In this document: positions 25,335 through 37,900 of the stretch, one piece after another | Layout: each line of letters begins with the position of its first letter | Numbering within the stretch: the first letter of the stretch is position 1 | Assembly (NCBI GenBank): GCA_947460365.1 | Contig: CANHJH010000003.1 | Span: 1-42,363, forward strand | Origin: Sphingobacteriia bacterium | GTDB lineage: Bacteria > Bacteroidota > Bacteroidia > Chitinophagales > Chitinophagaceae | DNA length: 42,363 bases | Reading direction: 5' to 3' | Translations under genes and position numbers: made by a program | Notes under the pieces: model-generated | Database searches by the model: none | What the model saw: the letters and a program-made list of their open reading frames with translations, nothing else | What the model was told of the DNA's origin: nothing

Positions 25335-26240
25335 ATGCTTAATTCTTCTTTTTGTACTATTACTACTCAGTCTCATCTGTATAAGGTTTATGCACTTGCA
25401 AATAGTCTATCGATGAATAACTTACCACTTACCGTTTTGTTAGTTGATGCTGATCAAATTCCAATAAATGAACAATCAAATATTGAATTTATTTTATTAT
25501 CTGAATTAACCACTAACTTAACAATTAATATTGTCAATAAGTATCGAAATGATTTAGATAAATTACGATGGGCTTTAAAATCATGTTTTCTTTTACATCT
25601 GTTAAATAATTATAAAAAAGTTATTTATATCGATAATGATGTTTGTTTTTATAATAGTGCACTTTTTCTTTTTGACAAACTTACTTCGTCTTCCATACTC
25701 TTAACCCCACATTTTTATGAAGCTAATCCCTTTCATCGGCAAAATTGGTTAGAAGCAAATTTTAGAGTTGGATTATTTAATGCAGGGTTTATTGGTGTTA
25801 ATATTTACGCAACCCCTTTTTTAGAGTGGTGGGCCAATTGTTGTTTGTATAATGTTAAGAAATCCTATTGGAGAGGTCTGTTTGATGACCAAAAATATTT
25901 AGATTTAGTTCCTATTTTATTTAATGATGTAGAAATATTAAAACATCCTGGTTGTAATTTAGCTGGCTGGAATTACAAAAACTATCACTTACACCGATTG
26001 GGTAATGGTGATATTTTAATAAATGATATATACTCTGTTGTATTTATTCACTTTGCAGAATTAAGTTGTATTGAGTTTGCTTCGGGTAATCATTTTTTAC
26101 ATCCTGAGTTTAAACAATATGATTTATTATTAAAGCACTATGCAGCTGATTTTAATTTTAAAAGAAGTATTTTTAATAAACGAACTATATTAACATACCT
26201 ATATTTTTTAAAATGGAAATTGTTCCGATTGGTTGAGTAA
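25335..26240 (+). CDS. Putative glycosyltransferase (GT8-like, DxD motif)
   Basis: A soluble 301-residue protein with FCTITTQSHLYKVYALANSL at the N-terminus and a KKVIYIDNDVCFY segment carrying the DxD-type motif (100-102), typical of GT8 and related retaining GT-A enzymes. RVGLFNAGFIGVN and WWANCC, then FDDQKYLDLVPILF and GCNLAGWNYKNYHL, are seen in many Bacteroidota polysaccharide transferases with the nucleotide-diphospho-sugar transferase fold. The C-terminus is basic with a hydrophobic patch that may touch the membrane. The gene lies 51 bp after the HTTM-like gene and 33 bp before the TMTC-like gene. Substrates are unknown. Confidence 0.7.
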   Translation: MLNSSFCTITTQSHLYKVYALANSLSMNNLPLTVLLVDADQIPINEQSNIEFILLSELTTNLTINIVNKYRNDLDKLRWALKSCFLLHLLNNYKKVIYIDNDVCFYNSALFLFDKLTSSSILLTPHFYEANPFHRQNWLEANFRVGLFNAGFIGVNIYATPFLEWWANCCLYNVKKSYWRGLFDDQKYLDLVPILFNDVEILKHPGCNLAGWNYKNYHLHRLGNGDILINDIYSVVFIHFAELSCIEFASGNHFLHPEFKQYDLLLKHYAADFNFKRSIFNKRTILTYLYFLKWKLFRLVE

Positions 26241-26273
26241 TAATTAATTTAATCTTATCAATTATTTGCTATC

Positions 26274-28820
26274 ATGAATTTCATTTCTTTTTTGCCCTCC
26301 CAAAAACAACCATTTTTTCTTTTAATATCTATTGTTGTTTTGGTTTTTTTCAATACTTTATTCAATAATTATAATTTAGATGATAATTTAGTTACAAGGA
26401 ATCATCCGTTAAATTCTCAAGGGGTATCTGCTATCAATAAAATATTTGTTCAGTCCTATTATTCAGATAGTATGGGATATTCCTATGGTTACAGACCCAT
26501 CGTTCATTTGTCGTTTGCTTTAGAAAATCAATTTTTTGGAGATAATGCTTTTGTTAGTCATTTATTTAATTTAATCTTCTATTGTTTGTCTGTATTACTG
26601 CTTTTTAAATTATTAAATATATGGTTAGGTGAAAAGAATAAAAATATTGCTCTTTTTGCATCTATACTTTTTGCTGTCCATCCAATACATTCAGAGGTTG
26701 TAGCTAGTATTAAAAATAGGGATGAAATTTTAGCCTTTTTATTTATGTTGCTCTCGGCATTGTCAATTGATAGGTTTTTGAATAAAAAATCGTTTTTGTC
26801 TTTGCTTGGTATTATTTTATTTTTTACTATTGGGATGCTTTCAAAAAAGAGTATCTTTCCAATGGCTTTTTTCTTGCCAATAGTTTTTTATTTGTTATTT
26901 AATATTGATATTAAAAAAATTACAGGGATCTCTTTATTGTTAATTTTGACAAGTACTTTTATAGCAACAGACTTTCAATTCATCTATTCGATTAAATTAA
27001 TTTCCATTCAATTATTTGGATTAGTTGTACTCTTTTTGTTAAAAAAATATTATAATGATATAATTATTCAATTTTATAAAAATGCTAAGCATTTTTATAA
27101 AATATTAATATTTATTTCTTGGATATGTACATGTTGTTTTCTCTATTTTAATAGTGTTTACTTCTTTCTATTTTCTGTATTATTTTTAATTATTTGTTTG
27201 GTAAAAGGTGAATCTTTTGTTTTAATCCAAATGATTCTTCAACTTGCTATAATCGGTTTTACAAAAGATGAATATAATATTAAACTCCTTTCTGTTTTGT
27301 TACTATTTTATATTCATCCATCTATTTTCTTACTGAGAAAAAAAGATTGGTTAATTGTATTTTTGGCGTTTTTGTTAATAGTATTATTCTTGTTTTATCA
27401 TCATACTGTTGCAAATACATTAACACTGTTAACATTTCTTTTATTTTTTTATTTATTTCATAAAAAGAAGGTATGGAGTTTAATATTTTCATTAACATCT
27501 GTATTAGTTTCTATCCTTTTTTTTAATTTTTCAATTTTTTTATTTTTATTAGTATTAATTTCTCTTTCACATTTTGTTGATTTCAAGAAAACTGAAAAGT
27601 TTAATGCCCCATTTTTAACAATAATTATATTATTGATAATATTAATACATACATTTTTGTTTTCGCCAAATGTTTTTTTTAAGATAAATCCACCAAATTC
27701 CCTTAATTCTTTAATAGTTAATAATCCATCAACTGTTTTAAACTTCAATACTCAAAACAGTATATCTACATTTCCTTCTAAAGAAGGACGTGCTTTACAA
27801 TATGTTGAAAATACCTTGATACTTCCACATACATTTAGCGAAACAGTCGGTACCGGATTATTTACAATTGGAACTTATTTGAGGCTAGTTGTCTGGCCTG
27901 ACGAACTATCATTTTATTATGGTTTTGCTACCATAAATACCTTTAGCTTTTTGCATCTAAAAGTTTTAAGTTGTTTGTTACTCTTAATGCTTTTATTAGG
28001 AATTAGTATTTTTAACTTCCCAAAACATCCATTCATATTTATTGGATTTGGTTGGTTTCTTTGTTCCATCTTGTTATTCAGTAATTGGGTTGAATTGGTT
28101 GCAGGTATGGTTGGAGAAAGATTAGCGTTTAATGCATCTGCTGGCTTCTGCTTATTTATTGCAGCTTTTTTTAACAGCTTTAAACCAAGTTTGTCCTTTA
28201 AATATGAAAAATATTTTAAATATATATTTGTCTTACTAATCATTATAGTTTCTATCAGAACTGTAATTCGAAATGCTGATTGGAAAGACCCCTTAACATT
28301 AATGCGGAAAGACATCGTTCATTTAAATCAGTCGGCTCAGGCACATAATTTATTGGCACTAAACTTAATGGAAGCGTCCACCTCTGAAACTTCACTAGAT
28401 AGTAGCTTTAACCATAATTTGCAGTTAGAAGCCATACAGCATTTTAAAAGGGCTGCTACAATTTATCCTTCATTTTTTAATGTATGGTATGATTTAGGAC
28501 GTGTATACACTTTACACAATGATTTTTTACTGGCTAAATCTGCTTTTGAAAAAGCTTATGTAATTGATAATAACAGTTTACTTGTTTTAGAAGAATTAGT
28601 TAAAACATGTTTTAATTTAAAATTAGTTGATGATCTTGAATTTTATGGAACTACTTATTTAAAAAAAGACGAATTTAATGAAATGGTACATGAATTACTT
28701 TCTTATATAATGTTTGTTAATAATAAGTATGATAAATCATTTTATTATGCTAAAAATGGATTAAAATACTATCCAAATAATCGCAATCTTCAGCTTATTT
28801 TAATGGATAGTAAAAAATAA
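26274..28820 (+). CDS. TMTC-like GT-C glycosyltransferase with C-terminal TPR repeats
   Basis: A large inner-membrane glycosyltransferase using a lipid-linked sugar. The first periplasmic loop bears an acidic motif, NLDDN (Asp36-Asp37), as expected of GT-C enzymes. YGYRPIVHLSFALENQFFG, HPIHSEVVASIKNRDEIL and MLSKKSIFPMAFFLP are the conserved segments of the TMTC/PMT-like family, which modifies proteins with O-linked mannose in animals. About 15 or more hydrophobic segments run to residue 670. Residues 710-848 hold about three TPR repeats (ALNLMEAST..., NVWYDLGRVYTLHNDF, ALLSYI-type helices). It precedes the giant surface protein by 143 bp, so protein O-glycosylation is a natural guess; it could also act on a polymer. 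Confidence 0.8.
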   Translation: MNFISFLPSQKQPFFLLISIVVLVFFNTLFNNYNLDDNLVTRNHPLNSQGVSAINKIFVQSYYSDSMGYSYGYRPIVHLSFALENQFFGDNAFVSHLFNLIFYCLSVLLLFKLLNIWLGEKNKNIALFASILFAVHPIHSEVVASIKNRDEILAFLFMLLSALSIDRFLNKKSFLSLLGIILFFTIGMLSKKSIFPMAFFLPIVFYLLFNIDIKKITGISLLLILTSTFIATDFQFIYSIKLISIQLFGLVVLFLLKKYYNDIIIQFYKNAKHFYKILIFISWICTCCFLYFNSVYFFLFSVLFLIICLVKGESFVLIQMILQLAIIGFTKDEYNIKLLSVLLLFYIHPSIFLLRKKDWLIVFLAFLLIVLFLFYHHTVANTLTLLTFLLFFYLFHKKKVWSLIFSLTSVLVSILFFNFSIFLFLLVLISLSHFVDFKKTEKFNAPFLTIIILLIILIHTFLFSPNVFFKINPPNSLNSLIVNNPSTVLNFNTQNSISTFPSKEGRALQYVENTLILPHTFSETVGTGLFTIGTYLRLVVWPDELSFYYGFATINTFSFLHLKVLSCLLLLMLLLGISIFNFPKHPFIFIGFGWFLCSILLFSNWVELVAGMVGERLAFNASAGFCLFIAAFFNSFKPSLSFKYEKYFKYIFVLLIIIVSIRTVIRNADWKDPLTLMRKDIVHLNQSAQAHNLLALNLMEASTSETSLDSSFNHNLQLEAIQHFKRAATIYPSFFNVWYDLGRVYTLHNDFLLAKSAFEKAYVIDNNSLLVLEELVKTCFNLKLVDDLEFYGTTYLKKDEFNEMVHELLSYIMFVNNKYDKSFYYAKNGLKYYPNNRNLQLILMDSKK

Positions 28821-28963
28821 TAATACATTTGTCAAAACTAATTCCTGCCTCATTTTCGACATCTTTATTTTACGATTCATTAAAAAATAGTTAACTTCGT
28901 ATATTGCTTTTTAGCCATTTAATAATTCAATCTATTAATGGTTTTGGGTAATTGAACTAACCT
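28821..28963 (+). promoter_or_regulatory. Likely promoter region of the giant surface-protein gene
   Basis: A 143-bp AT-rich gap. TAACTTCG at 28892-28899 differs by one base from the Bacteroidota -7 box TAnnTTTG and would give a leader of about 57 bases. No terminator hairpin for the upstream gene was seen, so read-through from the glycan cluster is possible. Confidence 0.35.
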
Positions 28964-31900
28964 ATGACAAAACGTTTTAATTTTACTATACCTTATTTAT
29001 TTTTATTTATATTAATAGAATTATTTTGTTCTATTAAATATTCTCTTGCTCAATGTAATTATACGAATACAGGTACTGCTGCTGTTGTTTCTTGCTATGC
29101 GCAAAGTTTATATTTAGGTGATGGTGAATCTAGGAATTTATCAGTTGTATTCGGTCATAAATATATTTTTAGTTATACAAATAATGATCGCAGTAATGGT
29201 ATGTGTATCAATGGTGCTCAAGTTACAGCAAACCCATATACATATACAGCATCAAGTACAGCTAACATTTCTATTGGTATCTTTAGAAGTAATGGCAGTT
29301 GGTCTGGTTCTTCAGCTGTATTAAATTACAGAAAAGAAAATATTTCTATTTCTCAACACCCATTATCTACCAATAGATCTGTAATTAAAAATTCTTCTCC
29401 TGCTCCTTATACGGTAACTGCATCATCTGAATCTGGTAGTTCTACTATAAATTATCAGTGGTATGTAAATGCAACAGCCAATAATTCAGGTGGAACCGCA
29501 ATTAACGGGGCTAATTCTAATAGCTATACTCCATCTACTTCATCAGAAGGAACAACTTATTATTATTGTATAGTTTCACTTGCAAACGGCTGTACTGCAA
29601 CTAGTAATGTTTCTGGTGCATATATCGTTTATTCTGTTGCTGCCAACGCATTAAGTTTTGATGGTACGAATGATTATGTAAATTTAGGTAATTCAATTAC
29701 TTTCCCTAATTCAACACCTTTTTCAATTGAAGCATGGGTAAATCGTGATGTTGCAAGTGGAGGTATGGTAATAAGCAAGTACAATGCTAGTGTTGCAGGA
29801 CAATTTCAATTGTATGTTAATTCAAATGGAACAGTATCATTTATAAGAGAAGTTAGTCCCTGGACGGTTGTTTCAACTTTAACCATCCCAGAAGGTAAAT
29901 GGTCTCATATAGCAGCTACTTATAATGGTTCGACCATGTTTTTATATATTAATGGTCAATTAGCAGGATCAATGGCAAGTGGGAGTGTTGGGACGACTGG
30001 TACAGCTTTGACTGTTGCAATTGGATCTAGTTTTGCAAGTAATTCACCTTATAATTTCTTTAAAGGCAAAATCGATGAAGTTCGTATTTGGAATGTGGCC
30101 AGAACCCAATCGGATGTGCAGACTAACATGTACAATGAAATTAGCCCTTCAACATCAGGTCTTCTCAGATACTACAAGTTCAATATTACTTCTGGTGGAG
30201 CATTATTAGATGCAGTGAGTACTCCTGTTGATGGCACTTTATCTAATTTTGCAATGTCCGGAACAACCAGTAATTGGGTAGAAAGTTATGCAATGGTTGT
30301 TCCTTCATCACCTTCTACCAATAATATAACTGCTAGTTCTTTCACTGCAAATTGGTCTGCTCCTGCATTAGGTGTAGTAGGAAACTATATTATTGATGTG
30401 TCTAGGTCTCCCAATTTTACCAGCTTCTTACCAGGCTATAATAATAAAAATGTTGGGACAGTTACTACATTGCCAATAACTGGTCTGGAAAATAATGTCG
30501 TTTACTATTGGAGGGTTAGAGCTGAAAAACCATCAGTAACTAATCAAGGGGCATACACTGCTATTCAACAAACACAAACCTTGGCTAATTCAAATTCAGT
30601 TCCTGGTAATGGGTTGAATTTTGACGGCTTAAATGATTATGTTTCTACTAGTAGTCTTGTTACTAACCCAACTTCTTTCACCTTGGAAGCCTGGTTTAAT
30701 ACCACAGTTGCTAAAGGTGGAATTGTAGGCTTTAATAGCAGTAATAATATTACTGGTGCACTCTTTTTTGATCGTTTTATTTGGATGAGTTCTGATGGTA
30801 AAATTAACTTCGGAATACATAATGGTACTTCTAATGTATTAAAAAGTTCCAATTCTTATAATGACGGTAAATATCATCATGTTGCAGCAACATTTTCTAC
30901 TGCTTCGGGAATGAAATTGTATTTAGATGGTATTTTAGTGGGTAGTAATACGCTAAATAATGCAACTGATTACAATGGTTATTGGCTTATAGGTGGAATG
31001 AAATCCTGGGGCAATGCAAATGGCGACTTCTTTAAAGGAACAATTGACGAAGTGAAAATTTGGAATACGGTAAGAACTCAAGCTGAAATTCAGGCCGGAA
31101 TGTACAATGAGATAAATCCTTCGGGTTTATCAACATCTTTAACGAATTACTATCGCTTTAATGCTGCATCTGGAACAATTTTAAATGATTATTCCACTAA
31201 TGATAGAGATGGCACCTTAGTTAGATTTGCATTGTCCGGAACTACGAGCAACTGGGTAGAAAGCTATGCAATGATAGTCCCTCAAACGTTGAATAGCACC
31301 CTAATAAATAGTACTGGTTTTACTGCAAACTGGACTGCACCAGTTACAGGTTCGGTAGAAAATTATTTGCTAGATGTTTCTACCAGCCCAGTTTTTGCCA
31401 CATTTGTTGCAGGGTATAATAGTAAAAATGTAGGGAATGTATTGTCTTCAACGGTTACAGGACTAAATTCTTTTACAAATTATTACTGGCGGGTTAGGGC
31501 AAATAAATCCTCTGTATACGGTACAGGTGGATTTAAATCTCAAACAGTACAAACTTCCAAGGTACCCATCAATGTAACATCAACCACACTGAATTGTACA
31601 TACAATTTATTAAGTAATTCCCCGATAGTAGTTGACCCTAATGTTAAAGTTGTTCATCCTCAAAATATTGATGGCTTTAGAGTAATCATTTCAGGTGGCA
31701 AAGAAGATGGAGATATATTGTCTTTTACTGGGGTAATTCCCTCTGGAGTAACTGCGGAATCATATAATTCATCAACCGGAGTTTTGGCATTTTCAGGAAG
31801 TACCAGCTCAGAAAATTGGCAAACTTTACTAAGAACAGTTACTTTTAAAGCATTTAGAAAGGGCAGATCAGTAAGAACTATTTCTTTTTCTGCCGGATTA

Positions 31901-34900
31901 TTAAATTCCTTCAGTAATGGTCATTTTTATGAATTAATTACCACTAAAGGAAGTTGGAGTTCAGCAAAGGATGCCGCATCCGCAAGAGGTTATTTGAATT
32001 ATTCAGGCTATTTGGCAACAGTAACCTCTCAAGCTGAAAATGATTTTATTAAACAAATTCTTAATGCTGATGCCTGGATGGGAGCATCAGATGATTATGC
32101 TCAAATCAATTCTGCTTTAGGTACTGCATCCTATGCAAGTCAAACAGCATCTGAAGGGAAATGGTATTGGGTTACAGGCCCTGAAGCTGGAACTCAAATA
32201 ACAAATTCAAATCATCCGGTTACGGTAGTTCCCGGAAAATATAATAACTGGCACAATAATGAACCAAATAATGTAAACTCTTCCGAACATTACGCACAAT
32301 TTTACTCTACTCGTGTTGGTAAATGGAATGATCTCCCTAATAATAATCAATTAGGTTATTTGGTTGAATATGGTGGGCTATCATCAGATATTGCACAAAC
32401 ACCGAGTTATTCTATCACATTAAATATAACATCCCCAGAACCAGGAAATGCACTCCATTTTGATGGAAGTAATGATTATGTTGCTATCCCCGATAATAAT
32501 TCTCTTGATTTAGCAAATTCTTATACGCTCGAAGCTTGGATTAAACCTACTTCTTTCTCCGCACTTGCAGGGATAATCAGTAAATATCATAGTCCAAATG
32601 CAAATGGTTTTTCCCTTCGCTTGTCTGGTTCTAGCCCCTATACCGGAATAGAGTTTGATGAAATGACTTCTTCAAATGGACTACTTACTGCAGATCGATG
32701 GCATCATATTGCTGCTGTAAAAAATGGTTCAAGTCGAAAATTATATGTAAACGGACAAGAAGTTAATTTAAGTGGTACAGGAATTTCGACTTTAGTAAAT
32801 ACAGATTCAGTTAAAATTGGAAGCGACTTTAATGGTAGGTTTTTTAATGGTGCAATAGATGAGGTTCGTATATGGAGTTCGGCTAAAACACAAGCTGAAA
32901 TTAAAGCCAATATGTTTGCAACGCTACCAGCTAATGCTTCAAATCTTGTTGCTTATTTCAATTTTAATCAGGGCAATGCTAACGATAGTAATATTGCAAT
33001 AAACGTTGTTTATGACCAAACGGATTCATCTAATAACGGAACTTTAAATGATTTTGCATTAACCGAAACAGTTAGTAACTGGACTGAAAGTTATGCAATG
33101 GTTGCTCCTGTGATCACATCTCCTACAAAAAAATATTCATTGGGTTTTACCGCTAATTGGACGTCTCCTGTTATCGGTATAGCCGAAAAATATTTTTTAG
33201 ATCTTTCCACAGACAGAACTTTTGGTTCATTTGTAACCAATTATAATAATACGGAAGTTGGTAATGTTAATTCGGCTGTGTTAAATGGGTTGGCTGCAAA
33301 TACAAAATACTATTTACGATTAAGAGCTGAAAAAGCAGGCTCAGGTGTTTCAGGAACCGGTGTTAATTCAATTATAGATTCAATTACTACCAACGTCACG
33401 GAAACCCTTGTTGCAAAGGGCGCTTCAGACAGAACTTCTGTTAGTTTTACAGCCAATTGGTCTGCTCCACCAATTCATAATATTTCCGGTTATCTGCTAG
33501 ACGTATCTACTAATAATACTTTTACTGCACCGGTTAACGGTTCTCCATTTACTGTAACTGATACATTTAAAAATGTAACTGGATTAACTCCCAACACTAC
33601 TTATTTCTATCGAATCAGAGTCAACCGTTATAATAATTCTAATACAATTACTACCAACACCAATGCCCCTTTTGCAGCAATTGCTATTTCCTCTAACGCT
33701 GTTTGTAAGAATGGTACATCGCCAATTGTTACCTTCACGGGGTCTGGTAGTAGGGCGCCATATACTTTTGTTTATCAATTAAATGATGGTAGTAGTCAAA
33801 GTATAACCACAACAGGACAAAATGAATCGGTAAATTTAAATGTACCATCCAACAACATCGGGCTATTTAAATACACAATACTAAGTGTAACAGATGCTGA
33901 TAACGGATCGAATACTCAAAGTGGCACAGCGTTTGCAAACATTAATGAAATACCGGTTCCAACTTTTATACTTAATGCTCCTTTAACTATTTGTTCTGGC
34001 GTTCAAACCACCTATAGTACACAGGAAAGTCAATCTAATTATCAATGGACAATTTCCGGTGTGCTGGGTATAGATTATTCAATTGAATCAGGTAGTGTTG
34101 CTTCTACGTCTTCAACCGTTTCCCTGAAATGGTTAACAAATGGCAATAAAACTGTTTCGGTAAACTATACCAGTTTAAATGGTTGCACGGCTTTAAATCC
34201 TGCTATTTCAAATACCAGTGTATCACTTACCCCAATTATAGAAAGTATAAGCGGAGCAAATTCAACAACTGTTGGATTAACTAAATCGTTATTGAATGCA
34301 ACATTAAGTGGGGTATGGAGTTCTTCCGATGAAGGGATTGCTTATATTGATAGTAATGGTAAAGTTACAGGAATAAGTACAGGCATTGCAACTATCAACT
34401 ATACTAAATCACTAAATGGGTGTTCGGATTCGACATCCTTAATATTTAGCGTATTGGATGCACCTGTACCAACTATAACATCATTATCATCAAGTGTTGG
34501 GATTATTGGTTCTTCTATTGTTATTAACGGAACTAATTTTAATGGCACATCGGAAGTAATGATTGGTAATTACTTAACGACCTTTACCGTTACGTCTGAT
34601 TCAACTATATCAATGAGAATACCGGATGGTACCGGCTCAAACTTATCCGTTTCAGTTACTACTCCAGGTGGTATTGTAACTCAAGAAAATTTATTTACTT
34701 ATGTAACCCAAACTGCACCAACTATTACCTCATTTACTCCATTGTCAGCAGGTTCTGGGATGGTAGTTAGTATAACAGGAACTAATTTTACTTCAGCCAC
34801 TGACATAAGTTTTGGTAATGCCGTAGCCAGAGGCTATACGATTGTTTCGGACGTGCAAATAAATGCAGTGATAGATACTGGATCTACGGGAAGTATAAGT

Positions 34901-37900
34901 GTAACTAACCCGGCTGGAGTTGCTACAAAGACAGGTTTTACATATGTAGCCTCTCCAACAATTACTTCATTTACACCAACTTCAGCATTAGCTGGTACTA
35001 CTATTACGATAACTGGTACTAATTTAACAAATGCCTCTGCAGTAACTTTTGGAGGGGTATCTGCTGCAAGTTTTGTTAAAGTTTCTTCAACTGTTATCAC
35101 TGCAGTAGTATCTTCCGGAGGCGCAACCGGCAGCATTAGCATTACTACTCCAGGTGGATCAGTTTCAACGCTCACAGATTTTACCTATATACCACCCGCA
35201 CCTACCATCACTTCCTTTACTCCAACCTCAGCGGGTGCAGGTGCAACAGTTGTGATAAAAGGAACTGGTTTCTTTAATATTAGTTCTATAACTATTGGTG
35301 GAACGGAGGTTACCAGCTTTACAATTGATTCATCTACACAAATTAAAGCGATCGTTGCTTCGGGTACTACAGGTAAAATCGTTATAATCAACTCATCAGG
35401 TTCAGTAACATCTTCTTCTGACTTTACGTTTATTCAACCTCCAACAATCTCATCGTTTACTCCGATATCTTCTGTTTCCGGATTGATTGTTACCATTACT
35501 GGTACCAATTTTACCGGAACAACTTCAGTAAAGTTTGGTGGAACTGCTGCAACAAGTTTTACAGTGTTATCTTCCACACAAATTGCCGCTGTAGTAGGAG
35601 CTGGAACGACTGGAGATGTTTCCGTAACGACTGGAGGTGGAACAGCAACTAAATCGGGATTCACTTTTATTGGGGCCCCATCAATTATTTCTTTTACACC
35701 ATTGGCTACCGGTTCGGGTAATATTGTAACGATTACCGGATTAAACCTTACCGGAGCATCTGCCGTTAGCTTTGGAGGTGTCCCCGCAGCTAGTTTTACT
35801 GTGGTTTCTCCTAGTATAATAACTGCCGTTGTTGGGGCAGGAGCAGATGGTATTGTCTCTGTTACTACTCCTGGTGGCACTGCTACGCTTGCTGGATTTG
35901 CTTTGGTACCTGCACCTACAATCATTTCATTTAGTCCAAACTCCACCATTAAAGGTTCAGTGGTTAATATTATTGGTACAAACTTTAATAATGCAAGTGC
36001 AGTAAGTTTTGGCGGAACAGCTGCAGCTAGCTATACGGTAGTTTCTCCTACATTAATTACAGCTGTTGTGGGTAATGGTTCTTCAGGCAACATCAGCATC
36101 ACTTCACCAGGTGGTACTGTTACTAAAAATGGATTTAAATGTAGACCAATTTGGGTAGGTAACCATAATTCTGATTGGAATAATACTTTAAACTGGGTTC
36201 CACAAGTTATGCCTGATTCGGTAGCCACTGTTTCTACCGAATTGAATCAACCCATCATAAGTTCAGGAACGGTTAGCTATAATAATGTAATAATTAATAA
36301 CGGAAGTCATGTTAAGATCAACGGTTCAGGAGAGCTGAAAGTTACCGGTAAAATTATTAATAATGGCATATTAGATGTTACTGATGGAACTGTATCACTT
36401 GAAGGGAATGATTCCTCTATCTCTATCACTTCAGGTACATTCAAATCAAATTCAATAAAAAATTTAAAAATAAATAAACCGGGTAAATTCGTAACACTTG
36501 CTGATACGTTGAAAATTACTGGTTCAATCTCACCTACTGCTGGAACATTGAAAACCAATGGGGTATTAATTCTTAAAAGTACCGTAGATGGGGATGCAAG
36601 CATTGCAGAAGGTAGCGCAACTGGAGGATATATTGATGGCAACGTTAAAGTTGAAAGATATTTAGGAAATACTCGTAGTTGGCGTATGGTGGGTTTCCCT
36701 TTTAGCAAAGACTCTGTTATTAGAGGAAATATATTAAAAAACTATTATGCAGGCGATTATGTAGCATACAGTTATAACGAAGCTTTAGATAATGGTAATT
36801 ACGGTAGTTCTGGACCTTCTAATGCGGGTTGGATTTACCTAGGTAACACTAAAACTATTACTGCCGATAAAGGACTATTATTGGTTGGAGGTTCTAGCTC
36901 TTTAATAAATCTTACTAGTAAAGTAAATACAGGCACTCAAATTATTCCGCTTGCATATTCAGTAAATAAAGCAAGTAATAAAGGCTGGAATTTAATCGCA
37001 AATCCGTTCCCGGCAAACCTCGATTGGGACAAAGTAATTGCCGCAAATCCGGGTATTAATGTTGCTAACGCAATTTATCGTTGGGATCCAGCCAGCCAGG
37101 GTTATGCAACTTATGTTAATGGATTCTCAACAGGTAATCAATCTAATATTATTGAAAACGGGGCCTCGATTTTTGTACAGTCTTTTGGAGCACAAACTTT
37201 TACCATTTTTGAATCTTGTAAATCAGTCGAAAGTCCCTCTGGAAGATTATTCTCGGCTCCAACTCAAGGTTCAATCCGCAGTTTATCTATACCGGCAGAT
37301 AAAAGCATCATCAAATTGTATTTATTGAAAGAAGGCGATTCTACCGCAGATGAAACCATTTTAAGATGGGGCGCTGATACTGATGTTACGGATAGTTTCG
37401 ACTTTAAATTTGATGCATTCGATATGGGTAGAACGGCCGGGCCGGATTTGAGTGTTACAGATAATAACAAAAACTTGTATGCTATTTTTCATGGAACTGA
37501 ATTGAAAAAACCAACTGAAGAAAATAGGACAATTCAATTGAATACAGCTAATCTAGAGTTAAGCTCATCATATATATTAAAAATGGAAATTTTATCAACG
37601 CTTGCTAAAAATAACCATGCATTTATTTATGATCATTTCACCAGAGAATATTCAAAAATTGATTTAGCTGCGAAGGATTATCATTTTAAAACCAATGTAG
37701 ATAGTTTATCTATTGATACAAAAAGATTTTCAGTAGTATTTAATAAACAAACTGCATCCATTAATGCAGAAACGATCTTATCGGAAAATGAAGGGTTGAA
37801 ATTAATAGAGAATCCTATATACTCTAATGAAATAAATTTACTGTCTAATAGCAATTATCAACAAATTCAATGGCAATTAACGGATAATTCAGGTAAGGTT

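Noticed and set aside
27917-28315. Minus-strand frame inside the TMTC-like gene
   Set aside because: It lies opposite conserved GT-C and TPR coding sequence and has no domain pattern.
29644-33405. CRISPR-like or mobile repeat structure
   Set aside because: The repeats are in frame, hundreds of bases long and code for LamG and FN3 domains.
34834-35949. Long minus-strand frames rich in Pro, Val and Thr
   Set aside because: They are antisense shadows of the IPT repeats in the giant gene; the repeated pattern comes from the plus-strand protein and they lack independent start signals.
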